Shown: in pieces, positions 44,826 through 54,858 of the stretch | Layout: the number at the start of each line of letters is the position of its first letter | Position numbering within the stretch: position 1 is the stretch's first letter | Assembly (NCBI GenBank): GCA_963576565.1 | Contig: OY755039.1 | Coordinates: forward strand, 83,478,955-83,542,954 | Reading direction: 5' to 3' | Length of the DNA: 64,000 nucleotides | Origin: Aspidapion aeneum | Lineage: Eukaryota; Arthropoda; Insecta; Coleoptera; Brentidae | Position numbers and translations under genes: made by a program | Notes under the pieces: model-generated | The model's input: the letters and a program-made list of their open reading frames with translations, nothing else | What the model was told of the DNA's origin: nothing | Databases searched by the model: none

Positions 44826-46454
44826 GCGGGGTCTTCACATAACGTTTTACCTTACGTCTTGCCTGTTCAGTCAAAACGCATCAAGTTAAACTTTGTGTGT
44901 AGACGGAAAAACGGACGTTTTACTTGAACTGATTTAAGACGGAAGACCGCATAGAGAACTGACCGGATCACGCATTGTTTTCCAATAAAACCATAGCTTT
45001 ATATCGCAGCCCACGAGAAAGACCGGCCCGGACGCGGAAATATCACGTGACCGTAGGAGTCCCACAAAAAAAACGCCTCACGGCCCGCTGTCATTATAAA
45101 ACATGTGTGTGTTCAGTATTGGTATGTTTGTTTACGTCGATTTTTTTTTTTTTGGGCACGAATTTTCTGTGAATTTTATAAAACTTATTAAAATAACGCA
45201 GCCCACGAAAAAGACTGTGTGGGCTGCGTTAAAATAATTAATGTTTAATGAGTAAATTATAAAGAAAATACCTATAAGGAAAACAATGCCGCGAACGTGT
45301 AATTAGTGTTGTTCCTTGTCGGTCCAACTATAAAACTGAAACCTAATATGTTGCAAACGGGAAAGAAGTGGTAAAAGATAAGATCTTGGATAAGATTGAT
45401 CAAGTAATAGACATCCTTAGTGACATTTTCGATAGTGAGGGTGAGAATCGAAGATATGGTGGATACACTTTAATGTTGGCTTCATCTTTGTTTATCCAGT
45501 TATCCAGTGCATACACGTCAATTTACTAAGGTAATATGTCTTCCGCACCCTCGCAATATTAAAAAACTGTTTTGTAAAATATTGTTAACAGATATTAATC
45601 TCTCCGGTAGTGTGATATATTTAAAAAGTAAGAGACATCTTTTAAAAGAACATGAGTTGGTAGTTAACTTACACTTTATTGAAATAGATATTAAATTTTG
45701 TGCTGGGTAATTTTAAAAAAAAATATTGATGACCACTACATTCAGTTCATTGAATGGGAAAACCATCTCACTTATTCACAAAATCACTTGTTTCTTTTTA
45801 ATAAATTATTGTGAAATGTTTTATATTGAAAATTTTTCTTCAGATAACTCTAGCGAGTGTTTTTGTGGAGAAAAACTATTGTCAAAGTTTGAAAAAATTA
45901 GTTTAAGGGCATGTAAAGTTTTTTTTAAATAATTTTATTAAAAAGCACAATGATTTAGTGTCTGCTAATAAATCTAAAAGCTTAGGTTTGATATGTCCAA
46001 TTTTGAAAGACTTGTATAGATTTGAAGTTACTAACGATATTATGTACCTAATATATGTGCCTGAAGATATTAGAGTGCAAATTTTGTATAATTTTTTATT
46101 TTATAGATTCAGTTCTTTTATCCATAATAAACACATATATCAGCAAAATATTTTTTCAATTTTTGCCTATAAAAGAACAAAAATTTTTTGTTAATTTGTT
46201 TAAATTGTGTAAAAACATATAATATATTAAGCAATACAATAAGAATCCTAGGAACTCCTAAGATCACGTGACCGCCGACTTGCTTATAACGTGCTATGGC
46301 CGGTCTTTATCGTTGGCTGCGGTTTTGTATCAAAAACTGATCTAAAAACGTACGTTAAAACTATCAAGTGTCTACGTTAGTCTTTCTACCGTCATAGTTG
46401 ACCCTTTTGACTGACAGGCAAGACGTAAGGTAAAACGTTATGTGAAGACCCCGC
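44826..46454. mobile_element. 1.6-kb TIR DNA transposon, class unresolved
   Basis: Inverted ends GCGGGGTCTTCACATAACG and CGTTATGTGAAGACCCCGC continue inward through ttttaccttacgtcttgcctg, about 40 bp in all. A clear target duplication is not visible (only a palindromic GC(G) edge). Three short AT-rich frames inside (45507-45710, 45726-45932, 45958-46194) lie end to end in different frames and could be a decayed protein, for example a stretch KLLSKFEKISLRACKVFF, but I recognise no transposase. Confidence 0.6.
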
Positions 46455-47568
46455 GACGTGCAGTCATGCCTTAACAAATTGATCATGTTATACCATATGC
46501 AGTACACGGATGTCTTAAAATCACTACGGGATAGAGTTCAACAATCACGTGATAATTTCTATTGGCAACAGGTGCCACGGTGTCAGGGAACTACCCTATT
46601 TTTCTGTTACAGGATTTTATTTTAAGCATTTGTTATTAGTTTTTTAGTTATACGAAATTTGGTAACTCTGTGCAATTTTATGGATCACACTTCGACTCGA
46701 GGCGACGCGATTAATGGGCCACTAAAACCCAAAGCAGCGTAGAACACGCTGCATAATGAATATGTGCCACCTTTCTGTTGACTCTTTCGAATAGAGAGTT
46801 TTATCAGCAGCTTATATGAGCGACAGAGAGAGGGTCAATGTTGGACACTTTAGCGTTGTTTAAATAGCAAAAATCAAAGAATTTTTGTGCCTGCCACAGG
46901 CCATCAGTTAGTCGTATTACTCGCATTATTTATGTGCGTGGAGCATGGATAAGTCGTATTACTCGCATTATTTATGTGCGTGGAGCATGGATATTTTAAT
47001 TTACGCCCTTTACAATACATTTTAATTACTTCAGTCATGCTTTTTTTTATCGAAAATACTGTTATCGAATCAAGTATATCGAAAATATTTAACCGGGTCA
47101 GGTTAGAATACTAACCTAACCGGATCAAGTTAGGATATCAACCCAACCGGGTCAACAATCAACTAACCTCGGCCCTCTGTCCATCTCTCCTAAACAGAAA
47201 AAGACGACTTGGTTGTGTTTTTATACGTCCTCTTTTTTGTATATTTACTTAACCAGATCAGGTCAGGATTATTAAGTAAGAGGTAATAATTGTTTCCAAT
47301 AAAAACGTAAATCAATAAAAGTGCTTTCGATTAAATTGTTTCGATAAAAGTGCAATTTGACGAAAAAGTTTTCGATAAAAATGTAATTCGATAAAATGGT
47401 TTTCGATAAAAATGTTTTCGATAAAAACGTTATTCGATAAAAATGTCATTCGATAAAAAAACATCGATAAAAATGGCATTCGATGAAAACGTTTTCGATA
47501 AAAATGTCTTGATAAACTTGATTCGATAAAAGGGTTTTCGAAAAAAAAAACGCGACCCATCTTACCAA
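46455..47568. other. No gene; tandem duplication and short repeat array
   Basis: A 42-bp tandem duplication starts at 46911 and 46953 (gtcgtattactcgcattatt). From 47325 to 47545 there is a degenerate ttcgataaaaatg array of about ten units, just outside FB-B and of similar composition. Confidence 0.6.
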
Positions 47569-48869
47569 GGAAGGGTGAAAAAATATCGAAACACAAAATA
47601 TCGAAAAACAAAATATCGAATTAAAATATCGAAAGTACATAATATCGAAACTACAAAATATCGAAACTACAAAATATCGAAACTACAAAATATCGAAACT
47701 ACAAAATATCGAATAACAAAATATCGAAACTACAAAATATCAAAAACACAAAATATCGAATAACAAAATATCGAAAATACAAAATATCGAAAATACAAAA
47801 TATCGAAACAACAAAATATCGAAAATACAGAATATCGCAAACACAAAATATCGAATAACAGAATATCGAAAATACAATATATCGAAACAACAAAATATCG
47901 AAAATCAAAAACAGAAAATTTCGGAACTTTCACCTAACCTGACCCTGACCTAATCTAACTTAACCTAATCTGATAAAACCACACGAAAATAGATAGTTTC
48001 AAAAACCTAACCTAACGAAACCTAATCAAATCTAACCGAACCAAACCGAACCGAACCGAACCGAATCAAACCGAACCAAAGCAAACTAAACCAACAATTT
48101 TTTTCAAAAAAAAACTTTCCTGATTTTTTTCCCGGGATCCTAGAAGGTGTGAATTCGAACCTAACCGAACCGGACCGAACTGAATCGAACCGAACCGAAC
48201 CGAACTAAACTGAACTAAACTGAACTGAACTAAACCGAACCGAACCGAACCGAACCGAACCTAACCAAACCTAATTAGCAGTGTTGCTGTTAAGTTTGGT
48301 TAGGTTAGGTTTGGTTCGGTTCAGTTAGGTTTGGTTCGGTTCGGATTCAAACCCTCTAGAATCCCGGGATAGAAGTCAGGAAGGTTTTTTTTTTGAAAAA
48401 AATTGTTGGTTCAGTTTGCTTTGGTTCGGTTCAGTTCGGTTCGGATCGTTTCGGCTAGATTTGATTAGGTTTTGTCAGGTTAGATTTTTGAATTTTTTGA
48501 ATTTTTTCTATTTTTATGAGGTTAGGTCAGATTAGGTTTAGTTAGACTAGGTTGGATTACGTCAGGATCGGGTTAGGTTAAGGTTTCGAAATTTTCTATT
48601 TTTGATTTTCGATATTTGTTAATTTCGATATTTTGTATGTTCGATATTTTGTATTTTCCATATTTTCTCTTTTCGATATTTTGTATTTTCGATATTTTGT
48701 ATTTTCGATATTTTGTGATTCGATAATTTGTAGTTTCGATATTTTGTAGTTTCGATATTTTGTGGTTTCGATATTTTGTAGTTTCGATATTTTGTATGTT
48801 TTCGATATTTTGTATTTTCGATATTTTGTGTTTTCGATATTTTGTGTATTGATATTTTTTCGCCCTTCC
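47569..48869. mobile_element. Foldback element FB-B, 1.3-kb palindrome with 9-bp TSD
   Basis: An exact 9-bp duplication TCTTACCAA lies at 47560-47568 and 48870-48878. The termini GGAAGGGTGAAAAAATATCG and (reverse complemented) GGAAGGGCGAAAAAATATCA begin arms made of a 15-16 bp AAATATCGAAACTACA-type array (47580-47925 and 48590-48855), then CCTAA-like and CCGAA-like arrays, meeting at about 48270-48295. No protein is encoded; periodic frames are artefacts. Structure and duplication size match Foldback-type elements; MULE-related origin is possible. Confidence 0.85.
48000..48480. repeat. CCGAA/GGTTC pentanucleotide arms in the FB-B core
   Basis: Left arm accgaaccgaa repeats are mirrored as ggttcggttcgg; the spacer segments tcccgggat and aaggttttttttttgaaaa are mirrored too. 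Confidence 0.85.
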
Positions 48870-48878
48870 TCTTACCAA

Positions 48879-49374
48879 ATACTGCAGTTAAATATTTTAA
48901 AACAGCTTCTTAACAACACTGTAAGTAAAGAAAATACTCTAGTATAAAGCAACTGTCAAAACATATCAAGTGCCTCTATGCGGCTCTATTGTACGTTGTA
49001 GCCTATTTCTCTTTTAGATAGCGCTCTATTCAAGCTAATTGACCCGATTTTGTACTACGGACGAGATTAACGGCTCAAAGCAGCGCCATCAAGGGGTGAT
49101 TGACTTTTTTTTTATAACGATTCCCTGTTTCGATGTTTACGGCAAAAAAGTGGGGGTAATTTCGCTAATACGGGCGGCTAAAGATACATCTGCAAACAGT
49201 CTTTAATTAAATGATAGCCATTATAGTAGGTGCTATTTTTTAATCTGGTCCTTAAAGCTTGTGTTACGATATATTTTATCGAATATTTACATAAATAAAG
49301 TAAAAAACTGTTTTTAAAGTTGAATTTAGATACAAAATACAAAATAATTCAATATTAATTGCTACAAAAAAAAC
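48879..49374. other. No gene seen
   Basis: No domain or repeat recognised. Confidence 0.5.
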
Positions 49375-49397
49375 ACTCTGCCAATATATGGGCACCT
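49375..49397 (+). mobile_element. Left-end fragment of a Helitron-like element (HLE-3, left part)
   Basis: ACTCTGCCAATATATGGGCA matches the start of HLE-1 and HLE-2, then the match stops. Confidence 0.6.
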
Positions 49398-49529
49398 TAT
49401 TAACTGTTATTAGGCCATTAGAATTTTAAAACTGCAAAAAAGGTGTTTAAAATAAAATAGAATACTCACAGTATTTTCTTTATACACACTGGAGTGTGTA
49501 CGTTTTATGGTCGCCAATCCAGACCTTTT

Positions 49530-50150
49530 CAGTGGCTTGGAACAAGAACATGTATATAACACAAGACATAAAAGTAATTTAAAAACTAAAATGGCACATT
49601 ATACTTGGTAATGGTAAATATTACATCGTAAAAGTGTGGAATAAATTGCCATCAAAAATTAAAGATTTGCCTCCCAAAACTTTAAAAATTAAACTAAAAA
49701 ACTACTTACTAAGAAAAGCACCACAGCACAAAGTAGATGAGTTTTTTGGTGACAGTTTGAGTGACATTTTTTAGATGTTATAGGTAATAGGTATTTGTAT
49801 CTTTTGTGTCATATATTTTTTTTAATGTTACCTGTTTAATTTTATGCTACACTTGTAAATACTACAAGTAATTTATTTCCTTACTGTTTTATTTGCTATT
49901 TTTTTATTATTATTTATTTTATTTTAACAATCATACTTTATATTAACTAAATAAAACTATGTTTATTTTAAATGTCTACTTTAGGTAAATAAACAATAAA
50001 TATTAATGAAACATTTATATTGTTAGGCTTAATTAGATGCTTAAAAATGTTGATGTAAAATTGTAATATGTATTTTGACTGGATCCATGCCCATCTGGGT
50101 AATACGGATTTAATAAAGAATTTACTTACTGACTTACTACTTACTCATTC
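49530..50150 (+). pseudogene. 5'-truncated non-LTR retrotransposon, ORF2 C-terminus and 3' UTR
   Basis: One frame ends EHVYNTRHKSNLKTKMAHY; after a frameshift at about 49606 another reads YYIVKVWNKLPSKIKDLPPK and LKIKLKNYLLRKAP to a TAG at 49772-49774. The NTR...WN-LP...FK-LK-LL layout is the C-terminus of CR1/Jockey-group ORF2 proteins. A 3' UTR with AATAAAG and a ttactTACT-type tetranucleotide tail (50120-50150) follows, and the tail runs into HLE-3 sequence. Confidence 0.75.
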
Positions 50151-50151
50151 A

Positions 50152-50695
50152 TTTGATACCACACAAGCCAAGTTTTGACTTCAACTCTCATTTTTGAAAT
50201 TTACCCCCACGCTTCTTTTAAACTAAAATGTATTTTGTTTAACTCCAGACTCAATTACCTTTCTTTTGATATCAAACAAGCCATACTTTTACTTAAACTC
50301 TGATTTTTATGATCTACCCCACCCTTTTTTTTAAACTAAAATGTATTTTGTTTAATTCCAGACTCAATTACCTTTCGTTTGATATCACACACGCCATATT
50401 TTTACAAAAACTTTAATTTTTGAAATCTACCCCCACCCTTTTATTTGGCTTGCGTTAGGTGGATTTTGTTAATTTTTAAATGAGACCATCTCGATATAAG
50501 CCCCAGCACAGGTACCAAATTTTATTGAAATCGGGCAAGGGGTTTTTAAGTTATGCGGGTTGGTCGTTACCGACAGACAGACAGACAGACAGACGGCGCG
50601 ACAGAAAAGTTTCAAAATCGTCTGAAACGCAAAGATATATAAAAGATCATTTTTTGAAATCGGAGCAACTTTTTTTTTCGAAAAAATTAGGATTT
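50152..50695 (+). mobile_element. Helitron-like element HLE-3, right part
   Basis: Contains the three tandem units (near 50152, 50245, 50360), the taccaaattttattgaaatcg motif, a short GACA tract (50571-50594) and stops before the terminal hairpin. Its left end may be the fragment at 49375, separated by the retrotransposon copy. Confidence 0.7.
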
Positions 50696-51262
50696 TTTCA
50701 TATTTGGTTAGAATTATCACGGCTTGATAATTACCTATATTTAGTTTGTTAGTTTTTTAAGACGTGATGTTTTTTTAGGCCGATTATAATATAGAATTAT
50801 TGCGAGAGATTTTTTGGGATCACTTGGACTTGTATCAGTTGTATCTAAGTGGCGAAGTAGTAAAAGCGAAAACTGTGTGCGGCCGGCGTTTAAAAACAAT
50901 TCCATTTTTCTTAAGAACATTTGAAGTAAATTCGCCAGATTGAACTAATTAAAAATAAGTATTATTTTAAAGGTTTTAATGTTTTTTTGTGTTTTTTATT
51001 ATTATAAGTCTTAAGATTATTTAAATAATTAAGATTTTTTATTAAAGTGATTTTTTTTTGCAGGTAATTACCCATTAGCTTGGAAAGTAGGTAAGTTGGT
51101 AGACTTATTTTAATTTTGCTAATTTTTGTTAGCCTGCTGTGATTAGCACTGGACCCCACTGGTGTTTACACTAAATACAAAAAAACTTTGGCCGAAACTA
51201 TAACAGTGCTTGGTATAGAAGCCTAAAACGAGGAACGAAAATAAACGAGTAAAAAAATTAAT
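50696..51262. other. No gene seen
   Basis: AT-rich, no recognised feature. Confidence 0.5.
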
Positions 51263-52180
51263 ATGAGCATGAAGTTAGCGAAGCACCCATCGCAGATCGA
51301 ATCGTGACTAGGTGGATAATTTGCCGTTAATTAGTCGTGAATTAGTTGTGGAAAAATTAATTTTGTCGCTCTTATTTTTGACCGTTTTTGAGGGTGCTTC
51401 GCTAACTTCATATGAAGTTAGCGAAGCACCCTCGTAAAAATGGCTTTTATCAAAATCGAATATGGTGGATAATTTGCCGCTAATTAGTCGTGAATTAGTT
51501 GTGGAAAAATTAATTTTGGCGCTCTTATTTTTGACCGTTTTTGAGGGTGCTTCGCTAACTTCCTATGAAGTTAGCGAAGCACCCTCGTAAAAATGGCTTT
51601 TATCAAAATCGAATATGGTGGATAATTTTCCGCTAATTAGTCGTGAATTAGTTGTAGAAAAATTAATTTTGTCGCTCTTATTTTTTACCCTTTTTTTGGG
51701 TGCTTCGCTAACTTCATATGAAGTTAGCGAAGCACCCTCGTAAAAATGGCTTTTATCAAAATCGAATATGGTGGATAATTTGCCGCTAATTAGTCGTGAA
51801 TTAGTTGTGGAAAAATTAATTTTGTCGCTCTTATTTTTGACCGTTTTTAAGGGTGCTTCGCTAACTTCATATGAAGTTAGCGAAGCACCCTCGTAAAAAT
51901 AGGTTTTATCAAAATCGAATATGGTGGATAATTTGCCGCTAATTAGTCGTGAATTAATTGTGGAAAAATTAATTTTGTCGCTCTTATTTTTGACCGTTTT
52001 TGAAGGTGCTTCGCTAACTTCATATGAAATTAGCGAAGCACCCTCGTAAAAATAGCTTTTATCAAAATCAAATATGGTGGATAATTTGCCGCTAATCACT
52101 CATGAATTAGTTGTGGAAAAATTAATTTTGTCGCTCTTATTTTTGTCCCTTTTTTTGGGTGCTTCGCTAACTTCATATTA
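51263..52180 (-). repeat. Left arm of FB-C, 153-bp tandem units
   Basis: Palindromic unit boundaries near 51410, 51563, 51716, 51870 and 52023; the spacer reads gtggataatttgccgctaat and ttagttgtggaaaaattaat with few substitutions between copies. Confidence 0.9.
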
Positions 52181-52200
52181 TATATATATAATATAACTTT

Positions 52201-53223
52201 ACGGTCAAAAATAAGAGCGACAAAATTAATTTTTCCACAACTAATTCACGACTAATTAGCGGCAAATTATCCACCATATTTGATTTTGATAAAAGCTATT
52301 TTTACGAGGGTGCTTCGCTAACTTCATATGAAGTTAGCGAAGCACCTTCAAAAACGGTCAAAAATAAGAGCGACAAAATTAATTTTTCCACAACTAATTC
52401 ACGACTAATTAGCGGAAAATTATCCACCATATTCGATTTTGATAAAAGCTATTTTTACGAGGGTGCTTCGCTAACTTCATATGAAGTTAGCGAAGCACCC
52501 AAAAAAAGGGTCAAAAATAAGAGCGACAAAATTAATTTTTCCACAACTAATTCACGACTAATTCACGGCAAATTATCCACCTAGTAGCGATTCGATTTGC
52601 GATGAGTGCCAAAATATGAAGTTAGCGAAGCACCCTCAAAAACAGTCAAAAATAAAAGCGACAAAATTAATTTTTCTACAACTAATTCACGACTCATTAG
52701 CGGCAAAATATCCACCATATTCGATTTTGATAAAAGCCATTTTTACGAGGGTGCTTCGCTAACTTCATATGAAGTTAGCGAAGCACCCAAAAAAAGGGTC
52801 AAAAATAAGAGCGACAAAATTAATTTTTCCACAACTAATTCACGACTAATTAGCGGCAAATTATCCACCATAATCGATTTTGATAAAAGCTATTTTGACG
52901 AGGGTGCTTCGGTAACTTCATATAAAGTTAGCGAAGCACCCAAAAAAAGGGTCAAAAATAAGAGCGACAAAATTAATTTTTCCACACCTAATTCACGACT
53001 AATTAGCGGCAAATTATCCACCATATTCGATTTTGATAAAAGCCATTTTTACGAGGGTGCTTCGCTAACTTCATATGAAGTTAGCGAAGCACCCAAAAAA
53101 AGGGTCAAAAATAAGAGCGACAAAATTAATTTTTCCACAACTAATTCACGACTAATTAACGGCAAATTATCCACCTAGTCACGATTCGATCTGCGATGGG
53201 TGCTTCGCTAACTTCATGCTCAT
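52201..53223 (+). repeat. Right arm of FB-C, 153-bp tandem units in inverse orientation
   Basis: Boundaries near 52330, 52483, 52767, 52921 and 53076. One unit around 52580-52620 is disrupted: it carries the outer-end sequence (ctagtagcgattcgatttgc) internally, as if an end had been copied into the arm. Confidence 0.9.
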
Positions 53224-53232
53224 AAAATTAAT

Positions 53233-54446
53233 GGAACAGGAGATATTTGCTCATAATTTGCCTGTATTTCGTTATACTGTTGAGCAAACCTAAATTTATA
53301 AAATTTTATTACAAAGGAAACATCAAATGTAACTGCAAAAAGATGTCCATTATATTTTACCATTATTTATGCCACAATTGCCAGAATTTTTTTAAAGGGT
53401 GTGTCCGTCAATTATAAAAAAGATAAAGATGTCGAGCCTGAAATTCAAAAAAGCAAGAAAAATAAAATAATTATAATAACATTAAATATGAACATTTTCA
53501 CATTACCTCTATCCAAATATTACTACGTACAGTATTGCATCAGATTTTGTATCTACATATGTATAAGTTTTCTTTTTATTCCATATGCAATATGATTTTA
53601 AAATTTGTAGGTATAGTAAATACATGTTAAGAATGCTTTTAGAAGGCTAATTGACATGAATCAATCCAAAAATTGTTCTCATTATACGTAACTTATAAAA
53701 ACTATCAGTGACTAGTTATTCAGTATTTTAGCTGGCTCAATTAAGTTATAACCCTAAATAATAATAATAATACTTCCATTGTTATTCAGAACATTTTTCC
53801 ATAAATTTATTTTCAAATAATACTTATTGCTTTTAATTTACCCCGTCCTAGTGCCCTTAAAGTCTCATAATGATGATGATGATGATGAAGGTGATAGTAA
53901 AAGCAATTATCCAGTTTTTTGTCGAAAATCAGCAATATCAGCTTAAAACTAAAACGCCTGTAACTTTTAATTTATGATTACATATTTAAAGATAAATAAA
54001 AAAATAATTAAAATTGAATGCACTAGATTGTCGCCTTGCACGATTTTTTTTCTAAAATTAAAAACAAAAGTGTGATTAGATAAACATTTGTGATAAAAAA
54101 TATTAGGCAAAAATGTAATTTTCAAAAATTAACGGTTTTTCGTTGCCACTATCTGAAAATCTGTTAGACTTAAAGGTCAGGTTAGCATACCGATTTTGTA
54201 GAAATTTTAATGAGCTTTAATTTTTAACCTAACATTTTTTTTGTACAACGCGCCGCGCCGTAATCGAGCTATAGGCAAGAAACTGAAAAATTGCAACTTT
54301 TGACCCCCCTCCGCCACTGAAGCGGGAGGTCTAGGAGTGGGGACTTTTGATATGTTAATGTCCTAAGTACCCTTAAACTATTCCCGGATAGAAAAATTCT
54401 CCCCCCCCCCTCCATGCACTCTACAACCCTCTCGTTGACTGGACTA
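53233..54446. other. No gene seen
   Basis: AT-rich with a GAT microsatellite at about 53868-53888. No element boundary recognised. Confidence 0.5.
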
Positions 54447-54474
54447 ATTAGTTTAGTTTAGTTTAGTTTAGTTT
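54447..54474 (-). repeat. Pentanucleotide 3' tail (TTTAG on plus strand)
   Basis: About five tandem units directly after the polyadenylation-like AATAAAG of the element. Confidence 0.85.
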
Positions 54475-54858
54475 CTTTATTGGTAAATATTACACATTGT
54501 GTTTTTACAAGTCAAATTAAGAAAAAATTACAGTAGGTAAATAAATAATATTGGTAGATAGAAAGTTTTTTTTTTTTTTTTTTTTTCCTTCCTTCTTTTT
54601 TCCCCTTTCTCCTTTCTCCTTTCTCTTTTTCTTCCCCCAAATGCAATAAAGTATCAACCATAAATCCAGTCCACTTTACAACTTTAAACGCAAAAACCAG
54701 AGAAATGGCAAAACAAATTACAAAAAGAAAAAAAAAAAAATGACAAAAGTAATATGAACAGTTATTGACAAACATTTGTAAGAACGAAACGCACTAAAAA
54801 TCAAAACAATTAAAATTGTACCTACTATTACACTATAAACGGATATTCAGTTTTTTTC

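Larger units (their letters stand above)
51263..53223. mobile_element. Foldback element FB-C, 2-kb palindrome of 153-bp units with 9-bp TSD
   Basis: An exact 9-bp duplication AAAATTAAT flanks it (51254-51262, 53224-53232). Termini ATGAGCATGAAGTTAGCGAA are inverted and continue through catcgcagatcgaatcgtga at both ends. Each arm is a head-to-tail array of about five to six 153-bp units, and each unit boundary is a 40-bp perfect palindrome (half-site GGGTGCTTCGCTAACTTCAT). The arms change orientation around a TA-rich centre at 52180-52200. No transposase. The 153-bp unit is a multiple of three and stop-free in one frame, giving long repetitive frames in each arm that are probably not genes. Confidence 0.9.

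Noticed and set aside
47312..48947. IENI/YRKH-type periodic frames on both strands
   Set aside because: They follow the AAATATCG and TTCGATAAAA arrays exactly.
51563..53178. 178- and 190-codon repeat proteins in FB-C
   Set aside because: The 153-bp unit is a multiple of three and lacks stops in one frame; the same peptide appears on opposite strands in the two arms, as expected of an inverted repeat rather than two genes.
54512..54775. 87-codon minus-strand frame with KKKEGRKKK
   Set aside because: It translates the T-run and pyrimidine tract in the 3' UTR of the CR1/Jockey-group element.
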